Source: Streptomyces fuscichromogenes
Lineage (GTDB): Bacteria; Actinomycetota; Actinomycetes; Streptomycetales; Streptomycetaceae
NCBI RefSeq assembly: GCF_014645815.1
Contig: NZ_BMML01000004.1
Coordinates: 124,001 to 188,000, forward strand
DNA length: 64,000 bases
Direction: 5' to 3'
Below are positions 54,512 through 63,016 of this stretch, piece after piece (position 1 is the stretch's first letter; each line of letters begins with the position of its first letter). Both the position numbers and the translations under genes were made by a program. A model generated the notes under the pieces. That model had not been told where the DNA came from and searched no databases. It saw only the letters and a list, made by a program, of their open reading frames with translations.

Positions 54512-56964
54512 ACCGGGCCCGCCACCACCGACACCGTCTTCGCGAGCGAGACGCCGGAGCCGTCGCGGCGCGGGTCCATGTCGGGGAGTTCGGCCGGCGT
54601 GCCGTTCTTCTGGGCCGCCTTCGCCGGGACCGGGCCCGCCCAGGCGAAGGACAGGCAGTCCTCGCCCTTCAGGAAACGCTGGCAGCGCACGCCACCGGTG
54701 GCCCGGCCCTTGCGCGGGTACTGGTCGAACGGGGTCAGCTTGGCCGTCGTCTGCACCGAGTCGTCGAGGGTGCCGCGCGAACCGGCCACCGTGAAGACCA
54801 CCGCGTCGGCCGCCGGGTCGACGGCGGTGAAGGAGATGACCTTCGCGCCCTCCGTGAGCTTGATGCCCGCCATACCGCCCGCCGGCCGCCCCTGCGGACG
54901 CACCTGGGAGGCCTGGTAGCGCAGCAGTTGCGCGTCGTCCGTGACGAAGACCAGGTCCTCCTCGCCGGTGCGCAGCTCCACCGCGCCGACGATCCGGTCA
55001 CCCTCCTTGAGGGTGATGACCTCCAACTCGTCCTTGTTGGACGGATAGTCGGGGACCACGCGCTTGACCACGCCCTGCTCGGTGCCGAGCGCAAGACCCG
55101 GCGAGGACTCGTCCAGCGTGGTCAGGCAGACCAGCGCCTCGCCGTCCGCCAGGGAGAGGAACTCGGCGAGGGGAGCGCCACCGGCGAGGTTCGGGGCGGT
55201 CGCCGTGTCGGGGAGCTGGGGGAGGTCGACGACGTTGATGCGCAGCAGGCGGCCTGTCGAGGTCACCGCGCCGACCTCACCGCGCGCGGTCGCGGGCACC
55301 GCCGAGACGATGACGTCGTGCTTGGCACGCCTGCCGTCGGTGTCCTCCGGGAACGGCTCGCCGTTCGTCGTGCGCGCCAGCAGGCCCGTCGAGGACAGCA
55401 GCACCCGGCACGGGTCGTCGGCCACCTGCAGCGGCACCACGGCCGCCGCCGCACCCGACGCCTCCAGCAGGACCGTACGCCGCTCGGTGCCGAACTTCTT
55501 GGCGACCGCGGCCAGTTCGGCCGAGACCAGCTTGCGCAGCTCCGCGTCCGACTCCAGGATCCGGGTCAGCTCGGCGATCTCCGCGGTGAGCTTCTCCTTC
55601 TCCGCCTCCAGCTCGATGCGGTCGTACCTGGTGAGACGGCGCAGCGGCGTGTCGAGGATGTACTGGGTCTGGATCTCCGACAGCGAGAAGCGCTCCATCA
55701 GGCGCTGCTTGGCCTCCGCGCTGTTCTCGCTGGAGCGGATCAGCCGGATGACCTCGTCGATGTCGACCAGGGCGGTGAGCAGGCCCTCGACCAGGTGCAG
55801 GCGGTCGCGGCGCTTGGTACGGCGGAACTCGCTGCGCCGGCGGACCACTTCGAAGCGGTGGTCGAGGTAGACCTCCAGCAGTTCCTTGAGGCCCAGGGTG
55901 AGCGGCTGGCCGTCCACCAGCGCCACGTTGTTGATGCCGAAGGACTCCTCCATCGGCGTCAGCTTGTAGAGCTGCTCCAGGACCGCCTCCGGCACGAAGC
56001 CGTTCTTGATCTCGACGACCAGACGCAGCCCGTGCTCGCGGTCGGTGAGGTCCTTGACGTCGGCGATGCCCTGCAGCTTCTTCGCGTTGACCAGGTCCTT
56101 GATCTTGGCGATGACCTTTTCGGGACCGACCGTGAAGGGCAGCTCGGTGATGACCAGCCCCTTGCGGCGGGCCGTCACCGTCTCCACCTCCACCGTCGCC
56201 CGGATCTTGAAGGTGCCGCGGCCCGTCTCGTAGGCGTCCCGCACGCCCTCCAGGCCGACGATCCGGCCGCCGGTGGGCAGGTCGGGGCCCGGGACGTGCT
56301 TCATCAGCGTCTCGAGGTCCGCGTTCGGGTAGCGGATCAGGTGGCGCGCGGCGGAGATCACCTCGCCCAGGTTGTGCGGCGGCATGTTGGTCGCCATGCC
56401 GACGGCGATGCCCGACGAGCCGTTGACCAGCAGGTTCGGGAACGCGGCGGGCAGCGCCACCGGTTCCTGCTCCTGGCCGTCGTAGTTGGGCGCGAAGTCG
56501 ACCGTGTCCTCGTCGATCGACTCGGTCATCAGGCTGGTCGCCTCGGCCATCCGGCACTCGGTGTACCGCATGGCGGCCGGCGGGTCGTCGTTGCCCAGCG
56601 AGCCGAAGTTGCCGTGGCCGTCGACCAGCGGGACGCGCATCGAGAACGGCTGGGCCATGCGCACCAGCGCGTCGTAGATCGACGCGTCGCCGTGCGGGTG
56701 CAGCTTGCCCATCACCTCGCCGACCACGCGCGCGCACTTCACATAGCCGCGCTCGGGGCGCAGGCCCATCTCGTTCATCTGGTAGACGATGCGGCGGTGC
56801 ACCGGCTTGAGACCGTCGCGGGCGTCCGGCAGGGCGCGCGAGTAGATGACCGAGTACGCGTACTCAAGGTAGGAGCCGCGCATCTCGTCCACGACGTCGA
56901 TGTCGAGGATCCTCTCCTCGAACGAGTCGTCGGGCGGCGGGGTCTTCGTGCTGCGGCGGGCCAT
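54508..56964 (-). CDS. parC: DNA topoisomerase IV subunit A (ParC)
   Basis: The 818-residue breakage-reunion subunit has [20 protein letters not shown] near residue 43, the quinolone-resistance region [17 protein letters not shown], and the catalytic Tyr 134 in [12 protein letters not shown]-terminal beta-pinwheel follows, without the QRRGGKG GyrA box, which supports ParC over GyrA. It works with ParE at 32451-34574. The ATG at 56964 has AAGGAG 9 bases upstream; the frame extends to 57171 without signals. It overlaps the CobW gene 3' end by 4 bases, in convergent orientation. Confidence 0.95.
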   Translation of the reverse strand: MARRSTKTPPPDDSFEERILDIDVVDEMRGSYLEYAYSVIYSRALPDARDGLKPVHRRIVYQMNEMGLRPERGYVKCARVVGEVMGKLHPHGDASIYDALVRMAQPFSMRVPLVDGHGNFGSLGNDDPPAAMRYTECRMAEATSLMTESIDEDTVDFAPNYDGQEQEPVALPAAFPNLLVNGSSGIAVGMATNMPPHNLGEVISAARHLIRYPNADLETLMKHVPGPDLPTGGRIVGLEGVRDAYETGRGTFKIRATVEVETVTARRKGLVITELPFTVGPEKVIAKIKDLVNAKKLQGIADVKDLTDREHGLRLVVEIKNGFVPEAVLEQLYKLTPMEESFGINNVALVDGQPLTLGLKELLEVYLDHRFEVVRRRSEFRRTKRRDRLHLVEGLLTALVDIDEVIRLIRSSENSAEAKQRLMERFSLSEIQTQYILDTPLRRLTRYDRIELEAEKEKLTAEIAELTRILESDAELRKLVSAELAAVAKKFGTERRTVLLEASGAAAAVVPLQVADDPCRVLLSSTGLLARTTNGEPFPEDTDGRRAKHDVIVSAVPATARGEVGAVTSTGRLLRINVVDLPQLPDTATAPNLAGGAPLAEFLSLADGEALVCLTTLDESSPGLALGTEQGVVKRVVPDYPSNKDELEVITLKEGDRIVGAVELRTGEEDLVFVTDDAQLLRYQASQVRPQGRPAGGMAGIKLTEGAKVISFTAVDPAADAVVFTVAGSRGTLDDSVQTTAKLTPFDQYPRKGRATGGVRCQRFLKGEDCLSFAWAGPVPAKAAQKNGTPAELPDMDPRRDGSGVSLAKTVSVVAGPV

Positions 56965-57242
56965 CGCTGCCGGCTCCTTGCTCATGCGTGAACGGATCTG
57001 ACGCTGACCATTGTGGACCGCGGTACTGACAACCCGGGCCAGGACCCGGGCGCCGCGGCCCGCCCCGGTGCCGGAAGCCGTCACAGGGCGGGTGGGACGC
57101 AGGCTACGCGATCCGCCCGCACGATCCGCTGTGGGCGTACGTAGTGCGGGAACTTCGCCGGGTCCCCGCACGCTTGCATACAGTGGCAGGACCGGCAGAA
57201 GAACCGCGGTTCGAGACCGCTTCCGCGAGCGAAGGGACGTAC

Positions 57243-58646
57243 ATGCCCATGGGTCACACGACCACGGCCGAGACAGGCTCCGGAGGCCTGGCAGCGACCG
57301 AGCACCGCTTGGCCAACGGTCTGCGCGTGGTGCTGTCCGAGGACCACCTGACCCCGGTCGCGGCGGTCTGCCTCTGGTACGACGTCGGTTCCCGGCACGA
57401 AGTCAAGGGCCGTACCGGCCTGGCTCACCTTTTCGAGCACCTGATGTTCCAGGGCTCCGCCCAGGTCAAGGGCAACGGCCACTTCGAGCTCGTCCAGGGC
57501 GCCGGCGGCTCGCTCAACGGCACCACGAGCTTCGAGCGCACCAACTACTTCGAGACCATGCCCACCCACCAGCTGGAGCTCGCCCTCTGGCTGGAGGCGG
57601 ACCGCATGGGCTCCCTGCTCGCCGCCCTGGACGACGAGTCGATGGAGAACCAGCGGGACGTCGTCAAGAACGAGCGCCGCCAGCGCTACGACAACGTTCC
57701 CTACGGCACGGCCTTCGAGAAGCTGACCGCGCTCGCCTACCCGGAGGGCCACCCCTACCACCACACGCCGATCGGCTCGATGGCGGACCTGGACGCGGCC
57801 ACCCTGGAGGACGCCCGCGCGTTCTTCCGCACCTACTACGCGCCCAACAACGCCGTGCTGTCGGTCGTCGGCGACATCGACCCGGAGGAGACGCTCGCCT
57901 GGATCGAGAAGTACTTCGGTTCCATCCCGGCGCACGACGGCAAGCCCACCCCGCGCGACGGCTCGCTGCCCGACATCATGGGCGAGGAGCTGCGCGAGGT
58001 CGTCGTGGAGGAGGTCCCCGCGCGGGCGCTGATGGCCGCCTACCGGCTCCCGGAGGACGGCACGCGCGTGTCCGACGCGGCCGACCTGGCGCTCACCGTC
58101 CTCGGCGGCGGCGAGTCCTCCCGCCTCTACAACCGCCTCGTGCGGCGCGACCGTACGGCCGTCGCCGCCGGTTTCGGTCTGCTGCGGCTCTCCGGGGCGC
58201 CCTCCCTGGGCTGGCTGGACGTGAAGACCTCCGGTGACGTCGAGGTGCCGGTCATCGAGGCCGCCATCGACGAGGAGCTCGCCCGGTTCGCCGCGGAGGG
58301 CCCGACCCCCGAGGAGATGGAGCGCGCCCAGGCCCAGTTGGAGCGCGAGTGGCTGGACCGGCTCGGCACCGTCGCGGGCCGCGCCGACGAACTGTGCCGC
58401 TTCGCCGTCCTGTTCGGCGACCCGCAGCTCGCCCTGACCGCCGTCCAGCGGGTCCTGACGGTCACCTCGGAGGAGGTCCGCGAGGTCGCCCAGGCCCGAC
58501 TGCGGCCCGACAACCGCGCGGTGCTCGTCTACGAGCCGCTGTCCGCGGAGTCCGCCGAGCACACCCAGGAGGCGGGGCGCGGCGAGGACCCGGAGCGGGA
58601 AGCGACCGTAGAGGCCGGCAACGAGAACGAGGAGACGGCCAAGTGA
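57243..58646 (+). CDS. M16 zinc peptidase, catalytic subunit
   Basis: The 467-residue protein has the inverted zinc motif of M16 peptidases, HLFEHLMF (HxxEH) near residue 66, with the distal Glu in a helix about 75 residues on. It also has SFERTNYFETMP and a C-terminal half with FGLLRLSGAPSLGWL. Such two-gene M16 pairs form a heterodimeric processing protease or, in bacteria, degrade small peptides. GAAGGGA is 6 bases before the ATG. It shares a GTGA overlap with the next gene. Confidence 0.94.
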   Translation: MPMGHTTTAETGSGGLAATEHRLANGLRVVLSEDHLTPVAAVCLWYDVGSRHEVKGRTGLAHLFEHLMFQGSAQVKGNGHFELVQGAGGSLNGTTSFERTNYFETMPTHQLELALWLEADRMGSLLAALDDESMENQRDVVKNERRQRYDNVPYGTAFEKLTALAYPEGHPYHHTPIGSMADLDAATLEDARAFFRTYYAPNNAVLSVVGDIDPEETLAWIEKYFGSIPAHDGKPTPRDGSLPDIMGEELREVVVEEVPARALMAAYRLPEDGTRVSDAADLALTVLGGGESSRLYNRLVRRDRTAVAAGFGLLRLSGAPSLGWLDVKTSGDVEVPVIEAAIDEELARFAAEGPTPEEMERAQAQLEREWLDRLGTVAGRADELCRFAVLFGDPQLALTAVQRVLTVTSEEVREVAQARLRPDNRAVLVYEPLSAESAEHTQEAGRGEDPEREATVEAGNENEETAK

Positions 58647-60031
58647 CCGAGCTCGCCACCATGGACTTCCACCCCCAGCCGCAGCCGGGCGCGGCCAGGC
58701 CCTGGGCCTTCCCGGCCCCGGAGCGCGGCACCCTGGACAACGGTCTGACCGTGCTGCGCTGCCACCGCCCGGGCCAGCAGGTCGTCGCCGTCGAGGTGCT
58801 CCTGGACGCGCCCCTGGACGCCGAGCCGGCCGGCCTGGACGGCGTCGCCACCATCATGGCGCGCGCCTTCTCCGAGGGCACCGACAAGCACTCCGCCGAG
58901 GACTACGCGGCCGAGCTGGAGCGGGCCGGCGCCACCCTCGACGCGCACGCCGACCACCCCGGCGTCCGTATCAGCCTGGAGGTCCCGGCCTCCCGGCTCG
59001 CCAAGGGCCTCGGGCTGCTCTCCGACGCCCTGAGGGCGCCCGCGTTCGCCGAGAGCGAGGTCGAGCGGCTGGTCCGCAACCGCCTCGACGAGATCCCGCA
59101 CGAGCTGGCCAACCCCAGCCGCCGGGCCGCCAAGCAGCTCTACAAGGAGCTGTTCCCGGCCACCGCGCGGATGTCCCGCCCGCGCCAGGGCACCGAGGAC
59201 ACCGTCGAGAAGATCGACGCGGCCGCCGTCCGCGCGTTCTACGACCGGCACGTCCGCCCCGCCACGGCCACCGCGGTCGTCGTCGGCGACCTGACCGGCA
59301 TCGACCTGGACGAGCTGCTCGGCGAGACCCTGGGCGCCTGGCGCGCCGCCGCCGGGCAGCCCCGCCCGGTCCCGTCGGTGACCGCCGACGACACCGGCCG
59401 GGTCGTCATCGTGGACCGCCCCGGCGCCGTCCAGACCCAGTTGCTCATCGGCCGCGTCGGCTCCGACCGGCACGACCGCGTCTGGCCCGCCCAGGTGCTC
59501 GGCACCTACTGCCTGGGCGGCACCCTCACCTCCCGCCTGGACCGCGTCCTGCGCGAGGAGAAGGGCTACACCTACGGCGTCCGCTCGTTCGGCCAGGTCC
59601 TGCGGTCCGCCCCCGACGGCACCGGTGTCTCGATGCTCGCCATCAGCGGCTCCGTGGACACCCCGAACACGGGCCCGGCCCTGACGGACCTGTGGACGGT
59701 GCTGCGCACGCTCGCCGCCGAGGGACTCACGGACGCCGAGCGCGACGTGGCCGTGCAGAACCTCGTGGGGGTGGCGCCGCTCAAGTACGAGACGGCGGCG
59801 GCCGTCGCGGGCACCCTGGCCGACCAGGTCGAGCAGTACCTGCCCGACGACTTCCAGGCGACGCTGTACCGGCAACTGGCCGCCACCGGCACCGTGGAGG
59901 CCACCGCGGCGGTCGTGAACGCCTTCCCGGTGGACCGCCTGGTGACGGTCCTCGTCGGGGACGCGGCACAGATCAGGGAGCCCGTCGAGGCGCTCGGCAT
60001 CGGCGAAGTCACGGTCGTCACCGCGGATTAG
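58643..60031 (+). CDS. M16 peptidase-like protein, inactive partner
   Basis: The 462-residue protein has the M16 fold (GTLDNGLTVLRCHRPGQQVVAVEVLLDAPLDAEPAGLDGVATIMARAFSEGT ... REEKGYTYGVRSFGQ, the R/Y substrate-binding motif). It lacks HxxEH, so it should be the non-catalytic, substrate-holding subunit paired with the gene upstream. The GTG overlaps the upstream TGA, so the two are translated together. A 13-bp terminator hairpin follows. Confidence 0.92.
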   Translation: MTELATMDFHPQPQPGAARPWAFPAPERGTLDNGLTVLRCHRPGQQVVAVEVLLDAPLDAEPAGLDGVATIMARAFSEGTDKHSAEDYAAELERAGATLDAHADHPGVRISLEVPASRLAKGLGLLSDALRAPAFAESEVERLVRNRLDEIPHELANPSRRAAKQLYKELFPATARMSRPRQGTEDTVEKIDAAAVRAFYDRHVRPATATAVVVGDLTGIDLDELLGETLGAWRAAAGQPRPVPSVTADDTGRVVIVDRPGAVQTQLLIGRVGSDRHDRVWPAQVLGTYCLGGTLTSRLDRVLREEKGYTYGVRSFGQVLRSAPDGTGVSMLAISGSVDTPNTGPALTDLWTVLRTLAAEGLTDAERDVAVQNLVGVAPLKYETAAAVAGTLADQVEQYLPDDFQATLYRQLAATGTVEATAAVVNAFPVDRLVTVLVGDAAQIREPVEALGIGEVTVVTAD

Positions 60032-60046
60032 GGCCGACGCGGCTGA

Positions 60047-60080
60047 AGAGCCCTGGTGACTGTCGGGTCATCAGGGCTCT
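60047..60080 (+). terminator. Terminator of the M16 operon
   Basis: The arms 60047-60059 and 60068-60080 form a 13-bp stem with one G-U pair and an 8-base loop, 15 bases after the stop. Confidence 0.82.
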
Positions 60081-60229
60081 CGCATGTCCGAATTGAGGTG
60101 GAGGTTGCCTGTCTGCCCTGTGGGATGCGCTACAAAAGCCGGGTTCGGTTTGGGCGGCGCAAGCGCGGCCTCGTAGGTTCGTCCGGGCTGTCCGTCAGGC
60201 AGTGCGCCGCATCCGCGGCACCGGACAGT

Positions 60230-60385
60230 CATCGCCGAGTCCCCGTACGGCGCGAGCCAGGGGAGCCGGGGACCCATGCAGTCCCTGGGGTGAATCGAGC
60301 GCCCGCGCGTGCCGCGAGGGGGCCCGTAGGAGACCTTCCTGCTCCGAACCCGTCAGCTAACCCGGTAGGCGAGAGGGAAGGAAAG
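60230..60385 (+). ncRNA. c-di-AMP (ydaO/yuaA-type) riboswitch
   Basis: The leader of the M23 gene carries the ydaO-type conserved blocks in order: CCAGGGGAGCCGGGGACCC (60257-60275), GGGGTGAATC (60287-60296), GACCTTCCTGCTCCGAACCC (60332-60351), and GTCAGCTAACCCGGTAGGCG (60352-60371) leading into GAGAGGGAAGG. In Streptomyces this class sits before cell-wall hydrolase genes and switches them off when c-di-AMP is high. The exact ends are approximate. Confidence 0.9.
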
Positions 60386-60398
60386 GACCAGCCTCTAC

Positions 60399-61154
60399 AT
60401 GGCGTTCATGTGCGCCCCCGGGAAGCACCGTCGTCCCGGCCGGGTGAAGCGCACCACCGCGCAGGCCGCCGGTATCGCGGCCCTCACCACCACGGGTGTC
60501 ATCGGCACCGTCTCGGCCGCTCCGGCGCTCGCCGCCGAGAACTCCGTCGAACAGACCGGCCTCACCCCGGTCATCACGATGAGCGACTCCGTCGCCGAGC
60601 AGATCGACGCCCAGGCGGCCGCCCAGCAGGCCGTCGCCGAGCGCAAGGCGGCCGAGGAGGCCGCCCGCGAGAAGGCCGCGGAGCAGGCGAAGAAGGAGCG
60701 CGCGGCCAAGGTACGTGCCGCCCGCGAGGCCGAGCGCAAGCGGCTGAACACCTTCGTCGCGCCGATCAGCGACTCCTACGTCTCCACCGGCTACAAGACC
60801 GGCGGCTCCCTGTGGTCCTCCGGCGCCCACACCGGCATCGACTTCCACGCCGCCAGCGGCACGGTCGTCCACGCGGTCGGTACCGGCACGGTCGTCTCCA
60901 CCGGCTGGGGCGGGGCGTACGGCAACGAGATCGTCATCAGGATGGCCGACGGCATGTACACCCAGTACGGCCACCTCTCCTCCATCGGCGTCTCGGTGGG
61001 CCAGAAGGTCACCCCGGGCCAGCAGATCGGCCTCTCCGGCGCGACCGGCAACACCACCGGCCCCCACCTCCACTTCGAGGCCCGCACCACCGCGGACTAC
61101 GGCTCCGACGTCGACCCGGTCGCCTACCTGCGCAAGCACGGCGTGGACGTCTGA
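60399..61154 (+). CDS. Secreted M23 peptidoglycan endopeptidase
   Basis: The 251-residue protein has a signal peptide (cleavage near residue 46, PALAAEN), a charged coiled coil (about 65-110: AEQIDAQAAAQQAVAERKAAEEAAREKAAEQAKKERAAK), and an M23/LytM domain with zinc ligands in HTGIDFHAA and HLHFEAR and the conserved GNEIVIRMADGMYTQYGHLS. It cuts peptidoglycan cross-links outside the membrane. Expression is probably switched by the c-di-AMP riboswitch directly upstream. The ATG at 60399 follows GGAAGGAAAGG. Confidence 0.95.
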   Translation: MAFMCAPGKHRRPGRVKRTTAQAAGIAALTTTGVIGTVSAAPALAAENSVEQTGLTPVITMSDSVAEQIDAQAAAQQAVAERKAAEEAAREKAAEQAKKERAAKVRAAREAERKRLNTFVAPISDSYVSTGYKTGGSLWSSGAHTGIDFHAASGTVVHAVGTGTVVSTGWGGAYGNEIVIRMADGMYTQYGHLSSIGVSVGQKVTPGQQIGLSGATGNTTGPHLHFEARTTADYGSDVDPVAYLRKHGVDV

Positions 61155-61231
61155 GGGAGCTGGACGCGGGTCCGGCGCCGAGACGGACGTAGGGGTTGCT
61201 GTGCGTGCGCCGGGTGCGGGTCGTCGTGGCT

Positions 61232-61306
61232 GCTCGCGCAGTTCCCCGCCCCTTTCAGGGGCGTCAGGCGCAGCGCCCCTTCAGGGGCGCGGGGAACTGT
61301 GCGAGC
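61232..61306. repeat. Long imperfect hairpin, dispersed Streptomyces intergenic repeat
   Basis: The arms GCTCGCGCAGTTCCCCGC (61232-61249) and GCGGGGAACTGTGCGAGC (61289-61306) pair with a single mismatch, and the inside holds a second CGCCCCT/AGGGGCG repeat. The GCGCAGTTCCCCGCGCCCCT element is one I recall as very frequent in Streptomyces intergenic DNA. Confidence 0.8.
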
Positions 61307-61382
61307 AACCCCCACGCACCGCACCCGACCACCGACGCAAACCCGGCAGGGTACTGCGACAACAACTCGTGAGATCTTCCGG

Positions 61383-61406
61383 AGCCCCGGCCCCCGTGCC
61401 GGGGCT
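61383..61406. terminator. Hairpin with T-rich tail
   Basis: AGCCCCGGC-CCCCGT-GCCGGGGCT followed by TTTCGTCGTTTTCG. It is a likely intrinsic terminator for the M23 transcript. Confidence 0.75.
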
Positions 61407-61546
61407 TTCGTCGTTTTCGTGCACCCGGTGTCCAAAATATATCCCCGGATTCCGGCCCGCCGTCGGAAATTCCGGCTCATTGCAATAGAGTCACGGAACG
61501 GGCGTCACTCGGCGGCGTTTCACGGGGATTAAGACGGAGGTCGGTC

Positions 61547-62242
61547 ATGCGTATTCCGGCGCACTCGGTATGCACGGCGATCCGGGACGACATCGTCGCG
61601 GGTGTCTACGAGCGCGGCAGCCGGCTCACCGAGGAACTCCTGGCCCGCCGCTACGGGGTCTCGCGGGTCCCCGTCCGCGAGGCGCTGCGCACCCTGGAGG
61701 CCGAGGGTTTCGTCGTGACGCGCCGGCACGCGGGCGCGTGCGTCGCCGAACCGACCGAGCAGGAGGCCGCCGACCTGCTGGAGATGCGCATGCTCCTGGA
61801 ACCGCTCGGTGCCTCCAGGGCCGCCCAGCGCCGCACCGAGGCCCACCTGAAGGTACTGCGCGGTCTGGTACGGCTGGGGCAGGAGCGGGCCAGGCGCGGC
61901 AACAGCGAGGACCTGCGCTCCCTGGGCGGCTGGTTCCACGAGACGCTCGCCCAGGCCTCCGGCAGCCACGCCCTGACCTCCACGCTCACCCAGCTGCGGC
62001 ACAAGATCGCCTGGATGTACACCGTGGAGACGCCCGCCAACCCCGTGGAGTCCTGGACCGAGCACGGCGCCATCGTGGACGCGGTGGCGCGCGGCGACGG
62101 CGAGCGCGCGCGGGCGATCACGGCCCTGCACACCGAGCGCTCCGGGGCCTCCCACCGGCTGCGTTTTTCCGGTGCGACCGAACGGGCGAACGGTGTGAGG
62201 ACTTCGCAACATCCCGTAAACATGTCGGGCCTGCGGCATTAA
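61547..62242 (+). CDS. GntR-family regulator, FadR/FCD type
   Basis: The 231-residue regulator has an N-terminal winged helix (AIRDDIVAGVYERGSRLTEELLARRYGVSRVPVREALRTLEAEGFVVTRRHAGACVA) and an FCD ligand domain (about 75-205: DLLEMRMLLEPLGASRAAQRR ... WFHETLAQASGSHAL ... HGAIVDAVARGDGERARAITALHTER). FCD regulators bind carboxylates or sugar acids. It lies near ptsH, convergent with it across 315 bases. Target genes are unknown. Confidence 0.92.
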   Translation: MRIPAHSVCTAIRDDIVAGVYERGSRLTEELLARRYGVSRVPVREALRTLEAEGFVVTRRHAGACVAEPTEQEAADLLEMRMLLEPLGASRAAQRRTEAHLKVLRGLVRLGQERARRGNSEDLRSLGGWFHETLAQASGSHALTSTLTQLRHKIAWMYTVETPANPVESWTEHGAIVDAVARGDGERARAITALHTERSGASHRLRFSGATERANGVRTSQHPVNMSGLRH

Positions 62243-62557
62243 CACGCGCGCCGTATACAAAGAGGTGTTATTCGGCGGGGCCCCTTTTTGCTGCCCGAAT
62301 TGACGCACGTCGAGAATTCGCGGTCGTGTCCTCCGTGTGTGTCCGGGGTAAAGCCGGGTGCCGGGGTCTTCGGAAACTCCGGGGGCGGGCCCGTCGTAAA
62401 GGCGCGTGCGGCCCTGTTGTGAAGTCATGTGCGGCCGTCATGGAATTGCGGCACATGACGGTGGCCCGGCTCGGGCCCGGGGCGGCGGCGGAGACGGCGA
62501 GGCCGCGCCGACCTCCGTGGGAGTGGGCGCGGCCCCGGACGTGCGGGCGCCGGGCGC
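62243..62557. other. 315-base gap between convergent GntR and ptsH genes
   Basis: No gene is seen. A TAACAC...GTGTTA repeat (62240-62270, 19-base spacer) and a GC-rich stretch lie here; no clear terminator stem stands out. Confidence 0.5.
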
Positions 62558-62839
62558 TCAGACGGTCTCGGGGAGCTCCTCGAGACCCTCGGCGACCAGC
62601 TTGGCCAGGCGGTCGAGGGCGGCGTCGGCGCCCTCGGCCTCGGAGGCGAGGACGATCTCCTCGCCGCCCTGGGCGCCCAGGCCCAGGACAGCCAGCATGG
62701 AGGCCGCGTTGACGGGGTTGCCGTCGGCCTTGGCGATCGTCACCGGGATACCTGCGGCCGTGGCGGCCCGGACGAAGATGGAAGCGGGACGGGCGTGGAG
62801 ACCCTCGGCCCAGCCGACGTTGACGCGGCGCTCAGCCAT
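62558..62839 (-). CDS. ptsH: HPr, phosphocarrier of the PTS
   Basis: The 93-residue protein has the active-site loop GLHARPAS with His15, and Ser47 in NAASMLAVLGLG, the regulatory site in low-GC Gram-positives whose use in Streptomyces is uncertain. HPr passes phosphate from enzyme I to sugar permeases. The length and motifs are standard. The ATG at 62839 faces the divergent gene at 63017. Confidence 0.97.
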   Translation of the reverse strand: MAERRVNVGWAEGLHARPASIFVRAATAAGIPVTIAKADGNPVNAASMLAVLGLGAQGGEEIVLASEAEGADAALDRLAKLVAEGLEELPETV

Positions 62840-63016
62840 GTGATGCTGCCCTTCGGTTTTCAGGGTTGTCTAGACCAGTTTCCCATATCGTGAAGCATGC
62901 CCGGAGTGGACATGGGTCCCCTCCGGGTGTGTCGTCGGACCGCGGCCTCGGCCCGACTTGCGTCCTGCACAGACTGCCTCGCGCCGTTGTCGGACGCGAG
63001 CCGTACTCTGGGGCCC

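Larger units (their letters stand above)
61155..61546. other. 390-base gap between the M23 and GntR genes
   Basis: There is no gene. It holds the dispersed hairpin repeat and a T-tailed terminator, then an AT-rich stretch (61433-61500) with TATAT and AATAGAGT that is likely the GntR gene promoter. Confidence 0.65.
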
